NCBI RefSeq assembly: GCF_017744435.1
Contig: NZ_JAGIBG010000008.1
Location: 185,528 to 249,527 of the forward strand
Reading direction: 5' to 3'
Length of the DNA: 64,000 bases
DNA from: Pseudomonas sp.
GTDB lineage: Bacteria > Pseudomonadota > Gammaproteobacteria > Pseudomonadales > Pseudomonadaceae
Shown one piece after another: positions 8,473-17,360 of this stretch. The notes under the pieces are model-generated. The model was not told the DNA's origin and ran no database searches. It saw only the letters and a program-made list of their open reading frames with translations. Each line of letters opens with the position of its first letter. The stretch's first letter is position 1. A program made the position numbers and the translations under genes.

Positions 8473-9672
8473 ATGAATTCCTCCCTTGCTGCAGCACCGC
8501 CAGCCCAGGCCGGCCTGAGCCGTGCCCTGGTCGCGCTGCTGGCGTTCTGTTGTGGCGCGATCATCGCCAACATCTATTACGCGCAGCCCATCGTCGGGCT
8601 GATCGCCCCGGACCTGGGCCTGTCCACCGAACGCGCCAGCCTGATCGTGTCGCTGACCCAGCTGGGCTACGCACTGGGCCTGCTGTTGCTGGTGCCGCTG
8701 GCGGACCTGGTGGAAAACCGTCGATTGATGATCGTCACCGCCGTGCTGGCCTGTGTCAGCCTGTTGCTGGCGGGGACCAGCAGCAGCGGCCAGGGGCAAC
8801 TGTTCCTGGTCTATGCCTTGCTGATCGGCTTCAGTTCGGTGGCTGTGCAGATGCTCATCCCGTTGGCCGCGCACCTTGCGCCTGAGCAAGCGCGCGGGCG
8901 GGTGGTCGGCAACATCATGGGCGGCCTGCTGCTGGGCATTCTGCTGGCGCGGCCGCTGTCTAGCCTGGTCGCCGACCACTTCGGCTGGCGCACGGTGTTC
9001 ATGGGGGCTACTGGCCTGATGTTGGCAATCATCCTGTTGCTGGCGCTGACGCTGCCGCGCCGGGTGCCTGAGCACAAGGCCACTTATGCCGGGCTGATGG
9101 TGTCGTTGGTTGCCCTGCTGCGCCAATACCCGGTGTTGCGCCAACGCGCGCTGTACCAGGCATTGATGTTCGCGGCGTTCAGCCTGTACTGGACCGCGGT
9201 GCCGCTGGCTCTGGCCAGTGAGCACGGCCTGTCCCAAAGCCAGATCGCCTTGTTCGCCCTGGTCGGCGCGGTCGGCGCCATCGCCGCGCCCATGGCCGGC
9301 CGCCTGGCCGACGCCGGCCATGCCCGTGCCGGTTCGTTGCTGGCGCTGGTGTTGGCGCCGCTGGCGCTGCTGCTGGGGCTGACGGCGCCCGGCTACAGCG
9401 TGATCGGCCTGGGGTTGACCGGGGTGTTGCTCGATTTTGCGGTACAGATGAACATGGTGATAGGCCAGCGTGAAGTCTATGCCCTGGACCCGGCCAGCCG
9501 CGGGCGGCTGAATGCGCTGTATATGACCAGCATCTTCCTGGGCGGGGCAATGGGTTCGGCGGTGGCCAGCGCAGTATTCGCCCAGCAGGGGTGGCACGGT
9601 GTGGCGCTGGTGGGGGCGGCATTGCCGGGCATGGCCTTGATAGTCTTCCTGCTGGTTACGCGGCGCGCTTGA
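8473..9672 (+). CDS. MFS transporter (YnfM/AraJ-like drug or sugar efflux)
   Basis: The 399-aa protein has about 12 predicted membrane helices. It starts at the ATG at 8473 behind GAGG; upstream in-frame codons lack a ribosome site. GAIIANIYYAQPIVGLI and the loop DLVENRRLMI after helix 2 fit the inner-membrane proton-coupled efflux group. It follows the LysR gene in the same direction and is probably controlled by it. The substrate is unknown. Confidence 0.8.
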   Translation: MNSSLAAAPPAQAGLSRALVALLAFCCGAIIANIYYAQPIVGLIAPDLGLSTERASLIVSLTQLGYALGLLLLVPLADLVENRRLMIVTAVLACVSLLLAGTSSSGQGQLFLVYALLIGFSSVAVQMLIPLAAHLAPEQARGRVVGNIMGGLLLGILLARPLSSLVADHFGWRTVFMGATGLMLAIILLLALTLPRRVPEHKATYAGLMVSLVALLRQYPVLRQRALYQALMFAAFSLYWTAVPLALASEHGLSQSQIALFALVGAVGAIAAPMAGRLADAGHARAGSLLALVLAPLALLLGLTAPGYSVIGLGLTGVLLDFAVQMNMVIGQREVYALDPASRGRLNALYMTSIFLGGAMGSAVASAVFAQQGWHGVALVGAALPGMALIVFLLVTRRA

Positions 9673-9676
9673 GCTA

Positions 9677-10288
9677 TCACCGGCCCAGCGGCAAAGCCAC
9701 GCCAATCAATGCAAACAGGCTCCCGCAGCAGCGATTGAACCCTTTGCCGCCCTTGGCCAGCCAGGGCCGGATACGAAACGCCAGGCGCGCCAGCACGTAT
9801 TCGACCACGCATTCCACGCTGGCAAAGGTCGCGGCCATGATCACGAACTGCAGCAGCAGCCCACGCTGCGGGTCGATGAACTGCGGCAGGAAGGCACCGT
9901 AGAACAACAGTACCTTGGGGTTGGCGAAAGCAGACAGCAGGCCTTGGCGGAACATCCCCTGGTTGCTCAGGCGGGCAGCGCGTTCGGTCACCTCCAGATG
10001 CAGCGCAGGGCTGCGCCAGAGCTGGATGCCCAGCCACACCAGATAGGCTCCCCCCACCCATTTGAGCACGGTCAGCACCGAGGCCGAGGTCTGCAGCAGC
10101 GCCGTCAGCCCGAACATCGCCAGGGCAATGAGTGCGCTGAAGCCGAACACCCCGCCAACGATGGTGAACAGCGTGCGGCGCGCGCCATACAGTGCACCGT
10201 GGGTCAGCGCGAGCAGACTGTTCGGGCCAGGGGTCAGCGACAGGCCGATGCTCGCCAGTAGGTAGATGAACCAGGTATCCAGAGCCAT
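9677..10288 (-). CDS. LysE/RhtB-family amino-acid exporter
   Basis: The 203-aa membrane protein has six predicted helices. It carries the family signature SIGLSLTPGPNSLLALTHGALYGARRT near the N terminus and SAFANPKVLLFYGAFLPQFID in the middle. It would export amino acids or homoserine-type compounds. It is divergent from an AraC-type regulator with a 102-bp shared promoter region holding a direct repeat. Confidence 0.9.
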   Translation of the reverse strand: MALDTWFIYLLASIGLSLTPGPNSLLALTHGALYGARRTLFTIVGGVFGFSALIALAMFGLTALLQTSASVLTVLKWVGGAYLVWLGIQLWRSPALHLEVTERAARLSNQGMFRQGLLSAFANPKVLLFYGAFLPQFIDPQRGLLLQFVIMAATFASVECVVEYVLARLAFRIRPWLAKGGKGFNRCCGSLFALIGVALPLGR

Positions 10289-10353
10289 GATGGGCGCCTC
10301 AGGTATTCACGGGCAGCCAGTCTATGAGACGGCACGGCAAGTGCAGGGTATGA

Positions 10354-10381
10354 TCTGGACATTCAATGGTGTTTTCTGGAC
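10354..10381. promoter_or_regulatory. TCTGGAC direct repeat in the LysE/AraC divergent promoter
   Basis: TCTGGAC occurs at 10354-10360 and again at 10375-10381, exactly 21 bp apart (two helical turns). The second copy ends 9 bp before the AraC-type gene ATG. AraC-family proteins usually bind such direct repeats, so autoregulation is plausible. Confidence 0.4.
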
Positions 10382-10390
10382 CTGTTTCGA

Positions 10391-11389
10391 ATGACCCCTG
10401 ATATTCGCCTGCTGATCCTGCCGCTGCCGGACTTCGCCTTGCTGCCGTTCGGTGCGTTTCTCGACAAGCTGCGCTTCAGTGCCGACGACGAGGATTACAG
10501 CCGGCAGCGCTACTGCAGCTGGACCCTGGCCAGCCTCACCGGCGAGCCCGTGTCGTCGAGCAGTGGTGCGGTGATGCAGGTGCAGGCCATTACCGAGCAG
10601 TTGCGGTGGAATGACTACGACTACCTGGTGCTGTTCGGCAGCCGCAATGCCGAAGCCACGGCTGCGCTGGCGCCGCGCTACAAGCCCCTGCTCAAGCGTG
10701 CGGGCAGAGCGGGGGTGAAACTGGTCGCCATCGACAATGCTGCTTTCCTGCTGGCCGCCTGCGGCCTGCTGGACGGGCACAAGGTCGTGGTGCACTGGCG
10801 CCATGAAGCGGAGTTCCGGGCATCCTTCCCGCATCTGCAGGTGTTGCGCGAGCAGTTGTACTGCGTCGACGGCGCGCGTATCACCTGTGCCGGCGGCACG
10901 GCAGCCCTCGACCTGGCGGTGGAACTGCTGGCGGGCGCCTGCGGGCGTGCCCGGGCGCTCAAGGGCCTGGCCGACATGCTGGTGGACGAATCGCGTGACA
11001 GCCGCCATGCCTTGCGCTCACTGGAGGCCGGCGCCGGGCAGGGGCGCCAGGTGCAGCGTGCGCTGGCGCTCATGCGCCATCACCTGGGGGCGCGTTGTTC
11101 GATCGAACAACTGGCGGACGAACTGGGCATCAGCCGCCGGCAATTGGACCGCCAGTTCCAGGCCAGCCACGGCATGAGCGCCAAGGCCTGGTGGCTGGAA
11201 ATGCGCCTGCAGCAGGCGCGCTGGCGATTGCTCAACTCCAGCCACAGCCTGGCGCAGATCGCCGATGAGGTCGGACTGGGCGATGCCAGCTACCTGGGCA
11301 AGTGCATGCGGCGGCGGTTTGGCTGCACAGCAATGGCGCTGCGCAGCTCAAACGGTCATTGCGGCGTGCCGAACAAACCGGTCCAGTAG
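10391..11389 (+). CDS. GlxA-type AraC-family regulator with DJ-1/PfpI-like domain
   Basis: The 332-aa protein has a class-I amidotransferase-like sensor domain (about residues 5-185) and a C-terminal AraC helix-turn-helix pair. The latter shows CSIEQLADELGISRRQLDRQFQ and SLAQIADEVGLGDASYLGKCMRRRFG. Such regulators (ArgR, CdhR, GbdR type) sense amino acids or quaternary amines in pseudomonads. The divergent LysE exporter is the likely target. The last 34 bp overlap the 3' end of the convergent CAP-domain gene. Confidence 0.88.
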   Translation: MTPDIRLLILPLPDFALLPFGAFLDKLRFSADDEDYSRQRYCSWTLASLTGEPVSSSSGAVMQVQAITEQLRWNDYDYLVLFGSRNAEATAALAPRYKPLLKRAGRAGVKLVAIDNAAFLLAACGLLDGHKVVVHWRHEAEFRASFPHLQVLREQLYCVDGARITCAGGTAALDLAVELLAGACGRARALKGLADMLVDESRDSRHALRSLEAGAGQGRQVQRALALMRHHLGARCSIEQLADELGISRRQLDRQFQASHGMSAKAWWLEMRLQQARWRLLNSSHSLAQIADEVGLGDASYLGKCMRRRFGCTAMALRSSNGHCGVPNKPVQ

Positions 11390-12207
11390 ATGCCCGCATC
11401 GCTCTTCGGGTCTACCGCATAGGCCGCACCCATTTCGCGGAAGTCCGGGTTCATCAAAGTGGCGCAGTGGCCAGGGCTGTCGAGCCATCCATCCACTACC
11501 TTCTGCGCGGTGTCGCGCCCGGCGGCGATGTCTTCGCCGATCTGCTGGTACAGGTAGCCGGCCAGTTCCGCCCGGTCACCCGGCGTGCGCCCGTCCTTGT
11601 CGATATGGTCGAAGAAGTTCTGGTTGGCCATGGCCCGCGTATGGCTGGCTGCCACGCCCGCCAGCGCCGCGCTCCAGTTCAGCGCAGGCGCTGCGGCAAA
11701 CGGCTGGCCGCCGCATTGGCGGGGCGCCTTGCGTGCGGCATTGATGGCCTGCAGCACCTTCTGCCCCTCGGCCTGCCAGTCACCCAGGCGCCCACTGAGC
11801 AAGGGCCGGGCAAGCACGATGCGCCAGTCGCGGCCTTCCTGGCTGACGCCGATATCGACAAACTGCGGGTCGAGCACCACTTGGCAGAAGCTCTCTTCGA
11901 TGGCATGCATGGCTGCACGGGCATCGCGTGGGCCGGACAGGCTGATGGCCTGCACATTGACCATGGGGTAGGCGGCACGGCTCATGGCCTGCTGCAGGTC
12001 GCGAGTGCCCTCCGGCGACAGTGCCAGGCGCGTGTCGCTGTTGAGCGGCGGCAGTTCCACCGACACCTCGTCACCGCAGCGCTGGGCCTGGCTGCGGTAG
12101 GTATTGATCGAATCGATCAGTTGCGCCTCTTCGCCGGTGACGGCCAGGGCCCCGGTGGACATGACCAGGCCCAGCGACAAGGCGGCAACGGATGACAGGA
12201 CGCGCAT
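11356..12207 (-). CDS. CAP/SCP (PR-1)-domain secreted protein
   Basis: The 283-aa protein starts at the ATG at 12207 behind GGGAG and has a clear signal peptide (MRVLSSVAALSLGLVMSTGALA). The C-terminal half is a CAP domain with the conserved SHTRAMANQNFFDHIDKDG, QIGEDIAAG and VDGWLDSPGHCATLMNPDFREMGAAY blocks. The N-terminal ~130 residues are not recognised. It acts outside the cytoplasm, perhaps at the cell wall or on lipids. It overlaps the convergent AraC-type gene tail by 34 bp, an arrangement that keeps both C termini intact. Confidence 0.88.
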   Translation of the reverse strand: MRVLSSVAALSLGLVMSTGALAVTGEEAQLIDSINTYRSQAQRCGDEVSVELPPLNSDTRLALSPEGTRDLQQAMSRAAYPMVNVQAISLSGPRDARAAMHAIEESFCQVVLDPQFVDIGVSQEGRDWRIVLARPLLSGRLGDWQAEGQKVLQAINAARKAPRQCGGQPFAAAPALNWSAALAGVAASHTRAMANQNFFDHIDKDGRTPGDRAELAGYLYQQIGEDIAAGRDTAQKVVDGWLDSPGHCATLMNPDFREMGAAYAVDPKSDAGIYWTGLFGTPQ

Positions 12208-12372
12208 GTGGATCTCCCTGTGACTGGCAGCGTCTTGGTATGCGCTGCTCATCCTACACAAGCGCGAGGCTTTTGGCCCAGTCTCGTGCAAAGCAAAGAA
12301 AACGCCAGCAATGACTTGCGGGCGGCAAAAGAGGGAGTAGACCGGTGAGCGCCAGAAAAGTGCGATGGTGAG

Positions 12373-12984
12373 TCACCGCGCCAGCGCCTGGTTCGGCTTG
12401 TAGAACAGGAAGTGCCGGGTCTCGGCCGTCTTGCGATAGGCCTTGGCCCAGTCCGGGTGCACATTGCGGTCATGGAAATACAGTGCGCCGCCTGTACTGT
12501 CCTTGAGTTGCTGGTTCAAGGCCTTGCGGGCGATTTCCTTGGCGATGTCGTAACGATCCTTTTCCTCGACCTGGTCCGGGCGGCCGTCACACCACCAGGA
12601 AAACTGGCAGGCTTTGCTCTCCACACCTTGCTTGACCACCCCGCAGATGGTGTTCGGGAACCCGTCCTTGCCCAGCCGGTTGATCACCACGCTGGCCACC
12701 GCGCTCATGTCCTCGGCGTCGGCGCCCTTGGCTTCCCAGTAGATGGTGCGGGCCAGGCAGGTAATGCTGTCATCCATCGGCGCCTGGCCTGCCGGGTCCA
12801 CCGCCTGCACTTCGCCCGGGGTAATGGTTTCCGTCTTTTTCGGCGGCGGGGCATCTTCCACCACCTTTTTTTCCAGCTTCTCTGCCTTGTCTTCGGCCAC
12901 GGCGGCTTTGGCACTTTCGGCGGCATGCAAAGGGCTGGCGAGCAGGGCTGAGGTCAAGCAGATCACCATCCACGAGAGGCGCAT
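12373..12984 (-). CDS. SleB-family cell wall hydrolase
   Basis: The 203-aa protein has a signal peptide (ending SPLHAAE), a Lys/Glu-rich linker to about residue 70, then a Hydrolase_2/SleB domain. The domain opens with CLARTIYWEAKGADAEDMSAVASVVINR, whose Glu is the likely lytic transglycosylase residue, and ends with GALYFHDRNVHPDWA. It would cut peptidoglycan in the periplasm. It lies upstream of the CAP-domain gene on the same strand with 165 bp between. Confidence 0.88.
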   Translation of the reverse strand: MRLSWMVICLTSALLASPLHAAESAKAAVAEDKAEKLEKKVVEDAPPPKKTETITPGEVQAVDPAGQAPMDDSITCLARTIYWEAKGADAEDMSAVASVVINRLGKDGFPNTICGVVKQGVESKACQFSWWCDGRPDQVEEKDRYDIAKEIARKALNQQLKDSTGGALYFHDRNVHPDWAKAYRKTAETRHFLFYKPNQALAR

Positions 12985-13032
12985 GGTCGAGTTTCCGAAG
13001 TGTGGGCTGAATCACAGTCTAGCCAAGCGGTT

Positions 13033-13950
13033 TCACTTCAGCGCAAGCATGAGCATCAAAGGCAAGGTCACGGCAGCCAGCACGGTCTGCAGGGCGATGA
13101 TGGTGGCCATCAATGGTGCGTTGCCGCCCATTTGCCGTGCCATCACATAGGACGAGGATGCCGTTGGCAGCGCCTGGAACAGCACGGCTACGACCGCGGC
13201 TTGACCACTGAGCCCAAGCAGGCGACACAGGCCCCAGGTGGTCAGCGGCATGACCACGAACTTGAAGGCCGATGCCGCCAGCAGTGGCCGCACCTGCTGG
13301 CCAAGGCTGGCGCCGCCGAGCGCCGCCCCGACGCACAGCAGGCCCAGGGGCAGGGCGGCCTGGCCCAGCGCCTTGACGGTGGGTTCCAGGCCTGCCGGCA
13401 GCCCCAGGCCGCTGATCCGCAACAACAGGCCCCCGGCGCAGCCGACGATCAGCGGGTTGGCGAAGATGGCCCGCAACACTGTTGCCGGTGAACTGTGGCG
13501 TGCGCTGAAGCGGGCGAACACCAGCACGCAGAGCAGATTGACCAAGGGCACGATGGCGGCGTTGGCCACGGCGGCCAGGGCAATCCCGGCGCTGCCGTAG
13601 ATGCCAGCCGCGAGGGTGGCGCCGATGTAGTTGTTGAAGCGCACGCCGCCCTGGAACACCGAAGTGAAGTCAGCACCATCGTGATTTACCGCGCCTTGGT
13701 AGAGCACCAGCAACACGGCGCCGAGCAGGGTGGAAAGCATCAGTACGCCGACCATGCCCAGCACCGGCACGCCATCGAGATTGGCCGTGGCCAGGCCATG
13801 CAGGAACAGCGAGGGCAGCAGCACGTAGTAGCTCAGGCGTTCGGCGCCCGGCCAGAACGACTCGGCGAGAAAGCCGCGGATACGCAGGAAGGTGCCCAAG
13901 GCAATCAGCAGGATGATGGGCACTAGAGTAGTCAGCAGCAGGTGGAGCAT
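13033..13950 (-). CDS. AEC-family (auxin efflux carrier-type) transporter
   Basis: The 305-aa protein has about ten hydrophobic helices in two five-helix halves. It starts at MLHLLLTTLVPII (ATG 13950). The family pattern includes RFNNYIGATLAAGIYGS in the first half and LFQALPTASSSYVMARQMGG in the second. Bacterial members export small organic acids or take part in malonate or malate transport. A LysR gene 100 bp upstream on the same strand may be its regulator. Confidence 0.85.
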   Translation of the reverse strand: MLHLLLTTLVPIILLIALGTFLRIRGFLAESFWPGAERLSYYVLLPSLFLHGLATANLDGVPVLGMVGVLMLSTLLGAVLLVLYQGAVNHDGADFTSVFQGGVRFNNYIGATLAAGIYGSAGIALAAVANAAIVPLVNLLCVLVFARFSARHSSPATVLRAIFANPLIVGCAGGLLLRISGLGLPAGLEPTVKALGQAALPLGLLCVGAALGGASLGQQVRPLLAASAFKFVVMPLTTWGLCRLLGLSGQAAVVAVLFQALPTASSSYVMARQMGGNAPLMATIIALQTVLAAVTLPLMLMLALK

Positions 13951-14049
13951 GGTGGTCGTTCCGTGGTCGGGTACGGGCACAGGTTAGCGCGGCTGACTGG
14001 TTGGCAAAAACGTTGATTTCTGCACTGACTGTTGAGAAAAACTGTACCT

Positions 14050-14913
14050 TCACGCGTCCATGGCGGTCTTCAGCACGGCGGTGAGGTGCCGCCGCTGGCT
14101 CTTCTCGTGTTCCAGCAACACCACCCGCCGCACCAGCTGCGGTTCGCCAAAGGGCAGGCAGGTGGCCGCCGGCAAGCGTTGCAGGTCGTCATCGGCCATG
14201 GGAATGATCGCCACCCCCAGCCCCATGACCGCCATGCGCGCCAGTGCTTCCTGGCTGTCCAGCTCCATCTGTTCACTGACCTGCAAATGCTGGCGGCGCA
14301 GCTCCTGCTCGATCTGCCGTCCGGCCCAGGCACGCTTGTCGAAGCGCAGGAACGGTTGGCCTGCCAGCAGCTGCGGCAGGCTCTGGCCAGCCAGTTCGGG
14401 GCTGGCGATGGCCCAGAAGCGGTCTTCGAACAACGGCGTGAAAATCAGGTTCTGCGGGTAGGGGCTGACCGGTTCCGTGGTGATCGCTGCATCCAGCTCG
14501 CCATCCTCGACGCGCCGCGCCAGCTCGGCCGACATCCCTGAATTCACGCTGATGTGCAGTTCTGGGTGATGCGCCTTGATCCACACCAGGGCCTTGGGCA
14601 GGCGTCGGGCCAGGACCGTGTGGATCGCCCCCAGGCGCAAACGGCCACGCAGGCTCGGGCCGCTGGCCAGGGCATCGGCCAGCTCGTCGTAGGCGCCGAG
14701 GATGTGCTCGGCCCGCGCCACTGCCAGTTGCCCGGCTTCGGTCAGCACCACCTGGCGGCGGCTGCGGTCGAACAGCGCGACCTTGAGTTCATCTTCGAGG
14801 GTCTTGATGTGCAGGCTCACGGCCGAAGGGGTGAGGCTGAGCAGGTCGGCGGCGCGGGCGAAGGTGCCGTGGCGGGCGATGGTCACCAGGGTGCGCAGGG
14901 CTTTTAGGGACAC
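14050..14913 (-). CDS. LysR-family transcriptional regulator
   Basis: The 287-aa protein starts most likely at a GTG (14913) giving VSLKALRTLVTIARHG. GGAG lies about 10 bases upstream, and the longer ATG form would add 26 non-family residues. The helix-turn-helix covers TFARAADLLSLTPSAVSLHIKTLE, followed by an effector domain. It is divergent from sodC (127-bp gap) and upstream of the AEC transporter, so both are candidate targets. Confidence 0.82.
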   Translation of the reverse strand: MSLKALRTLVTIARHGTFARAADLLSLTPSAVSLHIKTLEDELKVALFDRSRRQVVLTEAGQLAVARAEHILGAYDELADALASGPSLRGRLRLGAIHTVLARRLPKALVWIKAHHPELHISVNSGMSAELARRVEDGELDAAITTEPVSPYPQNLIFTPLFEDRFWAIASPELAGQSLPQLLAGQPFLRFDKRAWAGRQIEQELRRQHLQVSEQMELDSQEALARMAVMGLGVAIIPMADDDLQRLPAATCLPFGEPQLVRRVVLLEHEKSQRRHLTAVLKTAMDA

Positions 14914-15040
14914 GCGAGCGGGCTCCGGGTTGCAAGGGAAGTGTTTCAGTCTGTGGCTGGATGGAATGCCTGGCAAGCTGCGCAGTCCCACTCGTTATGT
15001 GGGTATGAAGCCCGCCAGTCCCAAACCATGGAGAAACGAA

Positions 15041-15556
15041 ATGAAAGCAGTACTCTTCACCGCATTGCTGGCCTCGGCCGGTCTCGCCCAAGCCGCCCAG
15101 ACGGTGGAACTGAAGCTGGCCGAGGCGGAAGGCCCGGGCAAGTCGATCGGGACCATCAGCATCGAACAGAACAAGTACGGCACCGTGCTCACCCCCGACC
15201 TCAAAGACCTGCCACCGGGCGTACATGGCTTCCACCTGCACCAGAAGGGTTCGTGCGCAGCGGCAGAAGAAAACGGCAAGCCGGTGCCAGCCGGCGCGGC
15301 GGGCGGGCACTGGGACCCTGACGCCACCAACGCCCACAAAGGCCCCTATGACGACAGTGGCCACCGTGGCGACCTGCCGGCGCTGTATGTGGGCGCTGAC
15401 GGCAAGGCCACCTACCCGGTACTGGCGCCACGTCTGAAAGCTACGGATTTCAAAGGCCACGCGCTGATGGTGCATGCCGGCGGCGACAATCACAGTGACC
15501 ATCCAGAGAAGCTGGGCGGTGGCGGGGCCCGCGTGGCTTGTGGGGTTGTTCAGTAG
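15041..15556 (+). CDS. sodC: Periplasmic Cu/Zn superoxide dismutase
   Basis: The 171-aa protein starts at the ATG at 15041 behind GGAG and has a signal peptide (MKAVLFTALLASAGLAQA). Copper and zinc ligands are visible: GFHLHQKG (H65, H67), GGHWDP, HRGDLPAL, and a late His in LMVHAGGDNHSD. The paired cysteines are in KGSC and RVACGVV. It converts superoxide to peroxide and oxygen in the periplasm. It is convergent with the next LysR gene across a large hairpin. Confidence 0.95.
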   Translation: MKAVLFTALLASAGLAQAAQTVELKLAEAEGPGKSIGTISIEQNKYGTVLTPDLKDLPPGVHGFHLHQKGSCAAAEENGKPVPAGAAGGHWDPDATNAHKGPYDDSGHRGDLPALYVGADGKATYPVLAPRLKATDFKGHALMVHAGGDNHSDHPEKLGGGGARVACGVVQ

Positions 15557-15579
15557 TCCTTTTCTTGAAGTTGTCGCGA

Positions 15580-15650
15580 TCCCTGTGGGAGCTGTGCTTG
15601 CCGGCGATGGGCCGCGAAGCGGCCCCGGCAAGCACGGCTCCCACAAGTAC
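15580..15650. repeat. Long hairpin, REP-related, between convergent sodC and LysR genes
   Basis: TGGGAGCTGTGCTTGCCGG and the matching arm CCGGCAAGCACGGCTCCCA flank an inner GGGCCGC-GAAG-CGGCCC stem. This gives a nearly continuous stem of about 27 bp. Its outer bases resemble the REP ends (CCCTGTGGGAGC). It may act as a two-way transcription stop for the convergent genes, though no clear T-run follows. Confidence 0.7.
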
Positions 15651-15667
15651 AGCGTAAGCCTGGGCGC

Positions 15668-16588
15668 TCAGCTGCGTAACCACTCCACCAGCCCCAGTAC
15701 CGTGGCCGTGGTGTCGCGGCCATGGGGGACCACCAGGTAATACGCTTCGCGCGGTTTCACCACCAGGTCGGTCAGGCGCACCAGCTCGCCCGAGGCCAGC
15801 AGGTGATCGAGCATGCGCCCCCAGCCCAGCGCCACGCCATGGCCGTGCAATGCGGCCTGGATGGTGTCGGTGTACAGGTGGCAGCGCAGCCCGTAATCGA
15901 GCTTCGGTGGGTTGCCGCCGAGGGCGCGGAACCAGGTCGGCCAGGTCATCCAGCCCTCGGTGGTGGCATCGGCGTCGAGCAGGTCGGCGGTGTACAGGGC
16001 CTCGAGCGAGTCCGGCATGGCATGGCGTGCCAGCCAGGCTGGCGAACACACCGGGAAAACCTCTTCCTCGAACAGTTGCAACGCGGTGCCATCTTCCCAG
16101 CGGCCATTGCCGTAGCGCACCAGCAGGTCGATATCGTGATTGCGCAGATCACCGGTAAACATCTGCGTCGCCAGGCGCAAGCGCACGTGAGGCATGGCCG
16201 CGCGCAGATTGCTCAGGCGTGGCATCACCCGCAACTGGGAGAAGGTCGCGGTGGTGCTGAGCACCAGTTCCTGTTCGCTGCTGCCTTCACTGAGACGGTC
16301 GAACATCGCCGCGACTTTCTGCAATGACTCGGACATCACCGCGAACATCGCCTGGCCTTCACTGGTCAGGCGGATGCCGCGGTGCAGGCGCTGGAACAGT
16401 TGAACCCCAAGGTTTTCCTCGAGCTGCCGGATCTGCTTGCTCACCGCCGCCTGGGTCACGCCCAGCTCGCGGGCCGCCAGGGTGACACTGCTGTGCCGGG
16501 CGACTGCCTCGAACTCGAGGAGGGCGGTCATCGATGGGATGATGCGTCGGTAGCCCTTGTGCGTGTTGCCGTTTTCTTGTGTTTTCAT
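15668..16588 (-). CDS. LysR-family regulator, GcvA type
   Basis: The 306-aa protein starts at MKTQENG (ATG 16588, CAGGACG upstream). The DNA-binding half reads LLEFEAVARHSSVTLAARELGVTQAAVSKQIRQLEENLGVQLFQRLHRGIRLT, typical of GcvA-like members. The effector domain shows the common GHGVALGWGRMLDHLLASGELV block. It follows the START-domain gene on the same strand with an 82-bp gap. Its target is unclear. Confidence 0.85.
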   Translation of the reverse strand: MKTQENGNTHKGYRRIIPSMTALLEFEAVARHSSVTLAARELGVTQAAVSKQIRQLEENLGVQLFQRLHRGIRLTSEGQAMFAVMSESLQKVAAMFDRLSEGSSEQELVLSTTATFSQLRVMPRLSNLRAAMPHVRLRLATQMFTGDLRNHDIDLLVRYGNGRWEDGTALQLFEEEVFPVCSPAWLARHAMPDSLEALYTADLLDADATTEGWMTWPTWFRALGGNPPKLDYGLRCHLYTDTIQAALHGHGVALGWGRMLDHLLASGELVRLTDLVVKPREAYYLVVPHGRDTTATVLGLVEWLRS

Positions 16589-16670
16589 GGGACGTCCTGG
16601 CAAGGCGCGACACGCTGGTCCGCGTCGCGCGCCGACAGTGGCAGAAAACGCGGCAGGGCGAAAGGGCTGC

Positions 16671-17270
16671 TCAGGGCTGGCGCTCGGCTACCGCACGCAA
16701 TGTGCGCAGCGTCACCACCGGGGCATCGACGACGAAGCGGTTGGCCAGCCAGCCCGGCACGTCTCCGGCAGGGTCTGCCTGCAACTGGTAGGTCACCTCG
16801 GTTTCCCGCTCGCCGAGCGGCTTCATGACCCATTCGCCCGACAGATGCTGTACGCGGATCAACCCCGGCTCTTCAGGCAGGCGGTTCGGTTCGGCGCTCA
16901 AATGCCGCACCAGGGTGCCGTCATCCAGACGTTCGGTACGGACCTTGAGAATGATGTCGCGCGGCAGGGTCGGCCATGGCAGGTTGGTGGTCAGGTAGAC
17001 CCAGGTGCTGTCGCCATCCACGTCCAGCAAGCGCATCTGATCGCAGGCATACAACCACTTGCATGCCACCCGCAGGTTTTCCTGAAGGTCGGTGAGGGTG
17101 CGCACGCTGGCTTTCATGGTGCTGACGCCGCGGAACTGCTGGTAGGGCGAATCAGGTGCCGCGGCTAGGTACACGCGGATACCTTCGCGGTCGTAGGCGA
17201 TCTTCCAGTCATCAGCCGCCAGGCTGGCGCTGGACACAAACAGTACGGCAAGCATCAGGCAGCGGTTCAT
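16671..17270 (-). CDS. START-domain (StAR-related lipid-transfer) exported protein
   Basis: The 199-aa protein starts at MNRCLMLAVLFVSSASLA, a signal peptide cut before ADDWK. The mature part is one START-like fold with DWKIAYDREGIRVYLAAAPDSPYQQFRGV and WVYLTTNLPWPTLPRDIILKV, as in many proteobacterial START proteins. It probably binds a hydrophobic ligand in the periplasm. No partner gene is obvious nearby. Confidence 0.75.
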   Translation of the reverse strand: MNRCLMLAVLFVSSASLAADDWKIAYDREGIRVYLAAAPDSPYQQFRGVSTMKASVRTLTDLQENLRVACKWLYACDQMRLLDVDGDSTWVYLTTNLPWPTLPRDIILKVRTERLDDGTLVRHLSAEPNRLPEEPGLIRVQHLSGEWVMKPLGERETEVTYQLQADPAGDVPGWLANRFVVDAPVVTLRTLRAVAERQP

Positions 17271-17318
17271 GGCGAGTACCGCGCTAGGGGCAGGGCTTAT
17301 CAGTATGAGCGGCAAACA

Positions 17319-17344
17319 GAAAGCCCGCCAGGAGGCGGGCTTTC
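17319..17344 (-). terminator. Rho-independent terminator of the ureidoglycine aminohydrolase-like gene
   Basis: GAAAGCCCGCC-AGGA-GGCGGGCTTTC is a perfect 11-bp stem with a 4-base loop. On the minus strand it lies 17 bases after the stop at 17361 and runs into a T-rich tail. Confidence 0.85.
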
Positions 17345-17360
17345 GGGCATCAGCCTGAAC

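Noticed and set aside
8041..9705. A 554-codon minus-strand frame opposite the LysR and MFS genes
   Set aside because: The translation is Gln/Arg/His-rich low-complexity shadow sequence, while the plus strand encodes a convincing LysR C terminus and a 12-helix transporter.
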